A stretch of 64,000 bases of DNA from Syntrophaceae bacterium UBA6078. GTDB lineage: Bacteria > Desulfobacterota > Syntrophia > Syntrophales > UBA2210. The notes under the pieces were generated by a model. It searched no databases. It worked only from the letters and a program-made list of their open reading frames with translations, and was not told where the DNA came from. Positions 58,100 through 64,000 of this stretch are shown here, piece by piece (within the stretch, counting starts at the first letter, position 1; the number at the start of each line of letters is the position of its first letter). The stretch is from NCBI GenBank assembly GCA_002428735.1, contig DIXO01000059.1, positions 85,543 to 149,542 on the forward strand, in the 5' to 3' direction. Made by a program: the position numbers and the translations under genes.

Positions 58100-59281
58100 A
58101 TGAGCGAAACACAGCCAAAACAGCAGGCAGACCCGCAGATCTATCCTCCATGTGACGTAGATGAAATTAATCTGCTCGACTATCTCCGGGTAATCTGGAA
58201 ATGGAAGTGGCTTATCGTTGTCGGCACTCTGATCTGTGCTGTCGCGGCGGCCGTCATAAGCCTCCAGATGCCGAAAATTTACGAGGTTTCCGCGACTATC
58301 GATCTGGGTGTCGCTGATGTCAAAGAGGATGGAATGTTCACCCCTATTGAATCTGCAGCCAATCTCAGTGCCAAAGTACAAGGAGGGTTTTACAACAGCG
58401 AGATACGAAAAAGATTGGCTCCGGATCGTATTGAAACGAGCATCACATTTACTCCTATGAGTATCACGGAAACCAACGCAATAAAGATCGCTTCTGAATG
58501 GGTGGAAGGGGAAACAGATTTCGGTCTCAAGGCTACCCGTCAATTGATCCAACTCGTTTCAGATGATTATGAGAAGAAACTTGCTCTCAGAAAAGAGTAT
58601 TATGACAAGCAGATTGCCGCGAAAAGCTACGAGATCGACAAGCTCCGCTTGCAGCAGAAGGATATAGATAACCAGGCAAAATCCAAATTGGTCGATGTGA
58701 GAGCGAAGAAGGATCTGATAGAATTGAAAAAGAAGACCCTCGCCCATATCACAGAAAGAAAAAAGACAATAGTGTCTGAAATACAGATCGCTCAAGAAAA
58801 TAAAAATAAAATCGCGGAGTGGATGGATACTTTTCTCAAAGAGAACCAGTTGGACAAGGAACTTTCCCTTCCTTACTTCTGGGGGGCTATGCAGCAAAAC
58901 ATGGCGTATCTGAACAGGCTGACCGATCAGATCTATGACCTTGAAAGCAAGAAACTAGAAATCGGTTATAAGATCGAGAGGATTAGCAGCGACATAGATA
59001 AAATCAAGATGGAGGTGGAAAGACTGCGCCTGGTCCAAACGGAAGAATTGCGGGCAAGCGTAAGTAACGTGGAGGAATTGATAGAGGAACTGCAATCGAA
59101 GAAAAATATGTTAAGAAATATAGCACATATAAATTTACCAGAGGTCTCACAGCACCCGGTTAAGCAACGGATGAAACAGACCACGCTCCTCGCAGCTGCA
59201 GTCGCTCTGGTTCTCTTTGCTTTCCTTGCCTTTTTCATCGAATACATCAAAAAGGCGACAAACAGGAAGAGAGTAACATGA
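58100..59281 (+). CDS. Wzz/chain-length-determinant-like polysaccharide co-polymerase
   Basis: A 393-residue inner-membrane protein. A transmembrane helix at about 35-58 (WKWLIVVGTLICAVAAAVISL) begins the Wzz domain, a long coiled-coil periplasmic part (residues 150-350, K/E/L/I-rich) follows, and a second transmembrane helix lies near the C-terminus. There is no tyrosine-kinase domain. Such proteins set the chain length of O-antigen or EPS with Wzy. ATG at 58100 has GGAGGAAGG upstream. From here on the DNA becomes AT-richer than the left part of the window. Confidence 0.85.
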   Translation: MSETQPKQQADPQIYPPCDVDEINLLDYLRVIWKWKWLIVVGTLICAVAAAVISLQMPKIYEVSATIDLGVADVKEDGMFTPIESAANLSAKVQGGFYNSEIRKRLAPDRIETSITFTPMSITETNAIKIASEWVEGETDFGLKATRQLIQLVSDDYEKKLALRKEYYDKQIAAKSYEIDKLRLQQKDIDNQAKSKLVDVRAKKDLIELKKKTLAHITERKKTIVSEIQIAQENKNKIAEWMDTFLKENQLDKELSLPYFWGAMQQNMAYLNRLTDQIYDLESKKLEIGYKIERISSDIDKIKMEVERLRLVQTEELRASVSNVEELIEELQSKKNMLRNIAHINLPEVSQHPVKQRMKQTTLLAAAVALVLFAFLAFFIEYIKKATNRKRVT

Positions 59282-59315
59282 CGAGTCCATGTTTGATCAT
59301 GAATGTAGGAACAAT

Positions 59316-60308
59316 ATGAAGCGCTCGCAAAAAAAGATCCTGATCACCGGAGCCGACGGATTCATCGGTTCGCACCTGACCGAGATGCTGATTAAAAGCG
59401 GCGCGCAAGTGAAAGCCTTGAGCTACTATAATTCTTTCAACTATTGGGGATGGCTGGAGGATCTGGATTGTATAAAAGACATTGAAGTATTAACAGGGGA
59501 TGTCAGAGACCCCCATTACTGCAAGCACATTACGAAAAATGTAGATGTTATTTTTCACTTGGCTGCTCTCATTGCGATTCCATATTCCTATGTCGCTCCG
59601 GACAGCTATGTTGATACCAATATCAAGGGGACATTGAATATATGCCAAGCCGCGCTTGAAAACGGATGTGAAAGAGTCATTCACACATCAACATCGGAGG
59701 TTTATGGCACAGCCAAATATGTTCCCATTGATGAAACCCATCCACTTCAGCCGCAGTCACCATACAGTGCCACAAAAATAGGGGCGGATGCCATAGCCGG
59801 CAGTTTTTACAATTCCTTCAATCTTCCCCTGACCATCGCCCGGCCTTTTAATGCCTACGGTCCACGTCAGTCGGCCAGGGCGTTTATTCCGACGATCATC
59901 ACTCAAATTGCCGACGGGAAAGATGAGATTCAGCTTGGTGCTCTTACACCAACTCGAGATCTCACTTATGTTGAAGATATCTGTCGTGGCTTTGTCGTAC
60001 TTTCCGAGAGTGACAACGCAATCGGCGAAACGGTTAATATCGGTTCGAACTTCGAAATATCTATTGGCGACGTGTTTTCTATCATAAAGGACATAATGAA
60101 ATCCGATGCCTTGGCAGTTACAGAAGATGAACGACTTCGCCCTCGAACCTCGGAGGTCTACCGCCTGTGGTGCGACAATACAAAGATCCATACATTGACG
60201 GGATTTACACCTCAATATACGATTCGCGAAGGCCTCGAAAAAACGGTTGCCTGGTTTTCAAATCCTGTGAATTTAAAAAAATACAAGAGTGATATCTATA
60301 ATATATAG
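59316..60308 (+). CDS. NAD-dependent 4,6-dehydratase LegB-like (UDP-GlcNAc type)
   Basis: A 330-residue extended SDR. ILITGADGFIGSHLTEMLI binds NAD; LSYYNSFNYWGWLEDLD is a mark of the LegB group, as are YSATK, NIGSNFEISIGDVFSII and SEVYRLWCDNTKI. LegB converts a UDP- or GDP-N-acetylglucosamine to the 4-keto-6-deoxy sugar at the start of legionaminic acid synthesis. ATG at 59316 has AGGA six bases upstream. LegC, acetyltransferase and NeuB genes follow. Confidence 0.9.
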   Translation: MKRSQKKILITGADGFIGSHLTEMLIKSGAQVKALSYYNSFNYWGWLEDLDCIKDIEVLTGDVRDPHYCKHITKNVDVIFHLAALIAIPYSYVAPDSYVDTNIKGTLNICQAALENGCERVIHTSTSEVYGTAKYVPIDETHPLQPQSPYSATKIGADAIAGSFYNSFNLPLTIARPFNAYGPRQSARAFIPTIITQIADGKDEIQLGALTPTRDLTYVEDICRGFVVLSESDNAIGETVNIGSNFEISIGDVFSIIKDIMKSDALAVTEDERLRPRTSEVYRLWCDNTKIHTLTGFTPQYTIREGLEKTVAWFSNPVNLKKYKSDIYNI

Positions 60309-60334
60309 AAGCTGAAAGCTCAAAGCTGCAAGAA

Positions 60335-60430
60335 ATGAAAGAGTTTCGTTATGAAAATCTTGATGTATGGGGTCGTGCTGTAGATTTTGCAGTTAAGGTT
60401 ATTGAACTTGTTGAGGCAACTGATACCGGG
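60335..60430 (+). pseudogene. Truncated four-helix-bundle (S23 family) gene
   Basis: From the ATG at 60335 about 32 codons (MKEFRYENLDVWGRAVDFAV…) match the N-terminus of S23-family proteins. The match then stops and the frame runs into the LegC start (stop at 60497-60499). The preceding bases (60308-60334) carry GCTGAAAGCTCAAAGCTG, a simple repeat of a kind often seen beside such genes. This is a remnant, not a working gene. Confidence 0.7.
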
Positions 60431-60471
60431 AAGTTGAAAGTTCCTTTTCTTTCACCTTTGACCTTACATCT

Positions 60472-61623
60472 ATGTCACAAAACACTTTTTCTCACATAAT
60501 AGACTTCATACATTCGCTCTACCCCGGTGAGGACCCCGTTCCTCTCCATGCCCCGCGATTTATAGGAAATGAGAGAAAATATGTCGTGGAAACCATCGAC
60601 TCAACGTTTGTGTCATCCGTTGGGAAATATGTCGATCGTTTTGAGGAAATGATATGTGAAAATACGGGCGCAAAATATGCGGTGGCTGTCGTCAACGGTA
60701 CCTGTGCGTTGCATATTGCCCTGCACATGGCAGGTGTGCGGCCGGGTGACGAGGTCATTACCCAGCCTCTCAGCTTTGTGGCAACGGCTAATTCTATTGC
60801 TCACTGTGGGGCAAAACCAATATTCCTCGATGTGGATCGGGACACGATGGGACTTGATCCGATCGCACTAAAAAACTTCCTGCAAGCCCATACGCGTGTC
60901 AAAGAAGATATTTGTTACAATAAAATAACTGGAAAACGGATTACAGCCTGCATTCCCATGCATACCTTTGGACATCCCTGCAAAATTGATGAGATTGCAG
61001 CGATTTGTGATCGATATCATATAGTCCTTATTGAAGATGCGGCAGAATCAGTTGGCAGTGTTTACAAAGGACAGCACACAGGTACTTTTGGTCTATTCGG
61101 TGTCTACAGTTTCAACGGCAATAAAACCGTGACCTGCGGCGGCGGCGGCGCTATTGTGACTAACGATGAACTCCTTGCAACAAGGGCAAAGCACGTAACG
61201 ACAACAGCTAAATTGCCGCATCCTTACGAATATGTTCATGACATGATTGGGTACAATTACCGTCTTCCCAACATTAATGCAGCACTTGCATGCGCGCAAC
61301 TGGAACAACTCTCAAACTTCATAGAAAATAAGCGGAATCTCGCAGAAATGTATGGAGAGTTCTTTGGTTCTCTGGGCATACCGTTTGTTCGGGAACCGAT
61401 GGAAGCCCGATCGAATTACTGGCTGAACTCTATTATCATGCCCGATCGAAATGCCCGGGATGAGTTTTTGAAAGTGACAAACGAAGCAGGAATTATGACC
61501 CGCCCTGCCTGGAGGCTCTTGAATAAACTGGAGATGTATAAAGACTGCCAGAACGACGCGCTTGTAACCGCCCAATGGCTGGAAGATCGGTTAGTGAATA
61601 TTCCGAGTAGTGTACGGGTATGA
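60472..61623 (+). CDS. LegC-type PLP-dependent aminotransferase
   Basis: A 383-residue DegT/DnrJ/EryC1-type aminotransferase. LHAPRFIGNERKYVVETIDSTFVSSVGKYVDRFE is typical of LegC; TFGHPC…DRYHIVLIEDAAESVGS holds the PLP-binding aspartate and FNGNKTVTCGGGGAI the lysine. It adds the 4-amino group to the keto sugar made by LegB. Its stop overlaps the acetyltransferase start by four bases. Confidence 0.93.
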   Translation: MSQNTFSHIIDFIHSLYPGEDPVPLHAPRFIGNERKYVVETIDSTFVSSVGKYVDRFEEMICENTGAKYAVAVVNGTCALHIALHMAGVRPGDEVITQPLSFVATANSIAHCGAKPIFLDVDRDTMGLDPIALKNFLQAHTRVKEDICYNKITGKRITACIPMHTFGHPCKIDEIAAICDRYHIVLIEDAAESVGSVYKGQHTGTFGLFGVYSFNGNKTVTCGGGGAIVTNDELLATRAKHVTTTAKLPHPYEYVHDMIGYNYRLPNINAALACAQLEQLSNFIENKRNLAEMYGEFFGSLGIPFVREPMEARSNYWLNSIIMPDRNARDEFLKVTNEAGIMTRPAWRLLNKLEMYKDCQNDALVTAQWLEDRLVNIPSSVRV

Positions 61624-62213
61624 AGGAAACCATTATACTCATCGGCGGCGGGGGGCATTGCAAGTCTTGCATTGATGTTATAGAGCAGGAAGACCGCTTT
61701 GCTATTGCCGGTATTGTTGATTTGCCCGGTAAAAAAGGGCAAACGGTTCTAAGATACCCCATTATTGGGTCAGATACCGATTTAAGAGAAATAGTCCAAA
61801 CATACCATAATGTCCTAATCACCTTAGGCCAGATCAAATCACCAAAGCCACGTATAGATCTGTTCCATAATCTGGTTCAGATGGGCGCTTGTTTTCCTGT
61901 AATCAAATCACCTTATGCCTATGTGTCATCCCATGCTCAGATTGACGAAGGAACTATCGTTATGCACCATGCTGTAATTAATGCAGGAGCGACTGTTGGT
62001 AAAAACTGCATCATTAATACAAAAGCTTTAATTGAGCATGATGTTGTTATTGAAGATCATTGCCATATTTCAACGGGAGCCATTGTTAATGGCGGAGTAA
62101 AAGTCGGATCCGGCTCTTTTTTTGGCAGCGGTGCAGTTTCCAAAGAATATGTATCCATACCTGCTCAAAGTTTTATTAAGGCCAATTCTTTGAAAAGAAA
62201 AAACGATGAATAA
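61620..62213 (+). CDS. NeuD/PglD-like sugar O- or N-acetyltransferase
   Basis: A 197-residue protein. An N-terminal PglD-type domain (IILIGGGGHCKSCIDVIE) precedes a left-handed beta helix with hexapeptide repeats (from about residue 100: GTIVMHHAVINAGATVGKNCIINTKALIEHDVVIEDHCHI), the catalytic histidine lying in the HDV/EDH segment. Given the context it probably N-acetylates the 4-amino sugar (LegH role). It overlaps legC by four bases and neuB by eight. Confidence 0.9.
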   Translation: MKETIILIGGGGHCKSCIDVIEQEDRFAIAGIVDLPGKKGQTVLRYPIIGSDTDLREIVQTYHNVLITLGQIKSPKPRIDLFHNLVQMGACFPVIKSPYAYVSSHAQIDEGTIVMHHAVINAGATVGKNCIINTKALIEHDVVIEDHCHISTGAIVNGGVKVGSGSFFGSGAVSKEYVSIPAQSFIKANSLKRKNDE

Positions 62214-63210
62214 CAAAACCCTTATCATTGCCGAAGCAGGCGTAAATCATAACGGTAGCCTGGAGATAGCGAAGGAAATGATCAACGCGGCTGTGGAAGC
62301 CGGGGCGGATGCCGTTAAATTTCAGACATTCAGAGCTGAGCAGTTTGTAAGTAAATACGCGCAAAAGGCTGAATATCAGAATAAAGCAACCGGAGTTGAT
62401 GAATCCCAGCTTGAAATGATCAAGAAATTGGAACTTGATGCAACGGCTCATCGCATACTCATTGCTTACTGCAAAAAAAAGAACATTCGGTTTATCTCCT
62501 CCCCGTTTGATTTCGAAAGCATAGATCTGCTGAACGAGCTTGGACTCGAAATATTCAAGATACCGTCAGGCGAGATTACCAATCTTCCATATCTGCGGAA
62601 AATTGGCATCCTGAAGAAAAAACTCATTATTTCCACTGGAATGGCGGATTGGGGTGAAGTAGGAGCTGCCCTCGACGTACTTACCCGTGCCGGAACAAAA
62701 CTTAAGGACGTAACGGTACTCCATTGCAATACGGAATATCCAACACCTGTTGAAGATGTCAACCTTAAGGCTATGTTAACTATTAAATCATCGTTTCCCG
62801 AGGTACATGTTGGTTATTCCGATCACACATTGGGCATTGAAATCCCGATTGCGGCAGTGGCAATGGGTGCGTCGGTTATTGAGAAGCATTTTACCCTTGA
62901 CAGAAATATGGCGGGACCGGATCATCAGGCATCTTTAGAGCCGGGTGAGCTCAAGGCCATGATTGAAGCCATCCGGAACATTGAAAAGGCGCTTGGCGAC
63001 GGCATTAAGGGGCCATCACCTTCGGAACTGAAAAACAGGCCTATCGCCCGCAAAAGTATCGTTGCTGCCCGGGATATACGTAAGGGGGATCCGTTTACAG
63101 AAGAAAACCTGGCTGTCAAACGGCCCGGCACAGGAATCAGTCCTATGAGCTGGGATGAGATTATCGGTCAAGTCGCTCAAAAAGACTATGAAGAGGATGA
63201 ACTGATATGA
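62206..63210 (+). CDS. N-acetylneuraminate/legionaminate synthase (NeuB family)
   Basis: A 334-residue NeuB/LegI. The catalytic TIM barrel begins LIIAEAGVNHNGSLEIAKEMI and includes IFKIPSGEITNLPYL and HFTLDRNMAGPDHQASLEP; the SAF (antifreeze-like) domain is RKSIVAARDIRKGDPFTEENLAVKRPG. It condenses phosphoenolpyruvate with a 6-carbon amino sugar to a nonulosonic acid. In this cluster legionaminate is the likely product. The ORF6N gene starts in its stop codon (ATGA). Confidence 0.94.
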   Translation: MNNKTLIIAEAGVNHNGSLEIAKEMINAAVEAGADAVKFQTFRAEQFVSKYAQKAEYQNKATGVDESQLEMIKKLELDATAHRILIAYCKKKNIRFISSPFDFESIDLLNELGLEIFKIPSGEITNLPYLRKIGILKKKLIISTGMADWGEVGAALDVLTRAGTKLKDVTVLHCNTEYPTPVEDVNLKAMLTIKSSFPEVHVGYSDHTLGIEIPIAAVAMGASVIEKHFTLDRNMAGPDHQASLEPGELKAMIEAIRNIEKALGDGIKGPSPSELKNRPIARKSIVAARDIRKGDPFTEENLAVKRPGTGISPMSWDEIIGQVAQKDYEEDELI

Positions 63211-63791
63211 GCGCAGTAGCAAAATTTGAGAATTTGCAGGATCGCATAATTGAAATCAGAGATCAAAAGGTATTGCTGGATGTTGATGTTGCAGATATTT
63301 ACGGTGTTGAAACAAAACGAATTAACGAGGCCGTAAAAAATAATCCCGACAAGTTCCCATCCGGATATATCATCGAACTGGATAAGACAGAGTGGGGTGA
63401 GTTGAAGTCGAAATTTTCGACTTCAAAAAAAGGCGGAAAAGTTAAATTGCCAAGCGCCTTCCCTGAAAAAGGCTTGTATATGCTGGCAACCATTCTCAAA
63501 AGTCCGCAAGCCGTTCAGGCTACCTTGGCAATTATTGAAACTTTTGCAAAAATAAGACAGCTATCAAGAAACATTCGGGAACTATCAATTGTTCAAAATA
63601 AGGCTCATGAGAAAGCGCTCATGCAGAGAAGCGGAGAGATGATTGCTGAACTCTTGGATGACGACCTGCAAACAACCGATACGGAAACATCCATCGAGCT
63701 GAACTTTGCGGTTTTGAAGTTCAAACATACGATAAAGAAGAAAAACAGCTGTCGTGGTAGAAAAAATCTTACACTTAAGTGTGATATGTAA
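63207..63791 (+). CDS. ORF6N-domain DNA-binding protein
   Basis: A 194-residue protein. Residues 10-95 (IIEIRDQKVLLDVDVADIYGVETKRINEAVKNN… FPEKGLYMLATIL) are an ORF6N domain, common in phage and mobile elements; a helical region and the tail TETSIELNFAVLKFKHTIKKK follow. The last 13 residues look unlike the family, so the 3' end may be altered. It is out of place in a sugar cluster and lies between an intact neuB and a neuB remnant, so it is probably part of an insertion. Confidence 0.88.
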   Translation: MSAVAKFENLQDRIIEIRDQKVLLDVDVADIYGVETKRINEAVKNNPDKFPSGYIIELDKTEWGELKSKFSTSKKGGKVKLPSAFPEKGLYMLATILKSPQAVQATLAIIETFAKIRQLSRNIRELSIVQNKAHEKALMQRSGEMIAELLDDDLQTTDTETSIELNFAVLKFKHTIKKKNSCRGRKNLTLKCDM

Positions 63792-63794
63792 TGT

Positions 63795-64000
63795 CTCGAC
63801 TACAAAGTCTCTCTAGAGGCAAGAGAGTTGGTATCAATGTTTAGAGCCATAAGGAACATAGAGATGGCAATGGGGGATGGTGTGAAAACATCATCTAAAA
63901 GCGAGTTCGATAAGAGAAAATTGCAAGACGAAGTCTTGTTGCGTCAAAAGATTTTGAAGCAGAAGAACAATTAACAACTCAACTTTCGCACATGTTTAAG
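63795..64000 (+). pseudogene. 3' remnant of a second neuB-like gene, frameshifted
   Basis: Codons from 63798 read DYKVSLEARELVSMFRAIRN and then NIEMAMGDGVKTSSKSEFDK, matching the NeuB segment DHQASLEPGELKAMIEAIRN… of the intact gene. At about 63915 the match shifts by one base; KIARRSLVASKDFEAEEQL then continues in the next frame as the SAF domain start. No 5' part is present, since the ORF6N gene precedes it. The sequence runs to the window edge. Confidence 0.8.

Noticed and set aside
1..64000. CRISPR arrays, rRNA genes, complete insertion sequences or prophage
   Set aside because: No regularly spaced repeats, no rRNA-like stretches, no transposase or integrase and no phage structural genes were seen.

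Overview
The window is chromosomal DNA from a Gram-negative anaerobe. It most resembles a syntrophic or sulfate-reducing member of the Desulfobacterota (former Deltaproteobacteria, possibly Syntrophales). That placement is an inference from gene content: a siroheme-decarboxylase-type regulator-like protein beside hemL, the anaerobic GlpABC glycerol-3-phosphate dehydrogenase, thiolase and crotonase genes, an ATP synthase c subunit with a cleavable leader and Na+-type residues, a predicted selenoprotein, and a MarR-family EPS-associated regulator heading a polysaccharide cluster. No 16S gene is present to confirm it.

Left part (1-19,100). A gene-poor edge is followed by a universal stress protein, a tRNA-Val and a large M16C (PreP-like) metalloprotease. 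A minus-strand operon of Nudix hydrolase, DUF6125 protein and C-GCAxxG-C-C protein comes next; the last of these needs an in-frame UGA read as selenocysteine, and a good bacterial SECIS-like hairpin sits just after that UGA. Then come a hotdog thioesterase, an exported cupin, an FAD oxidoreductase, a second Usp whose ribosome-binding site lies in a hairpin, a lipoprotein with a strong promoter containing a 12-bp palindrome, a SpoU methyltransferase, a thiolase-MoxR-VWA operon, a class IB terpene-synthase-like DUF2600 protein, and moaC downstream of a G11 tract.

Middle (19,100-42,700). Housekeeping genes dominate: inositol phosphatase, RodZ-like protein, tatA, ssb, uppP-ftsK-rimO, and the conserved rpmH-rnpA-yidD-yidC-jag-mnmE string (rpmH is only 45 codons). 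An amt-glnK pair is read from a clear sigma-54 promoter. A 1021-residue membrane protein with a degenerate PHP-like domain overlaps a glycerophosphodiesterase gene and precedes glpABC, which suggests a route from phospholipid headgroups to glycerol 3-phosphate and then dihydroxyacetone phosphate.

Right part (42,700-64,000). This holds sugar-nucleotide genes (RmlA/RmlC-like), ribD flanked by a 23-bp direct repeat, a NusG/UpxY-type antiterminator, an RNase Z-like hydrolase, a GGQ release-factor-like protein, atpE on its own, heme genes, a PTPS-related membrane protein with a GT2, and then an EPS/O-antigen cluster. The cluster makes UDP-galacturonate, GDP-mannose-derived deoxysugars, UDP-xylose and a legionaminic-acid-type nonulosonate (LegB, LegC, acetyltransferase, NeuB), with a Wzz-like chain-length protein. 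It carries signs of rearrangement: an intact and a truncated four-helix-bundle (S23) gene, shared AT-rich repeats forming the 5' ends of two SDR genes, an ORF6N gene, and a frameshifted second neuB remnant at the right edge.
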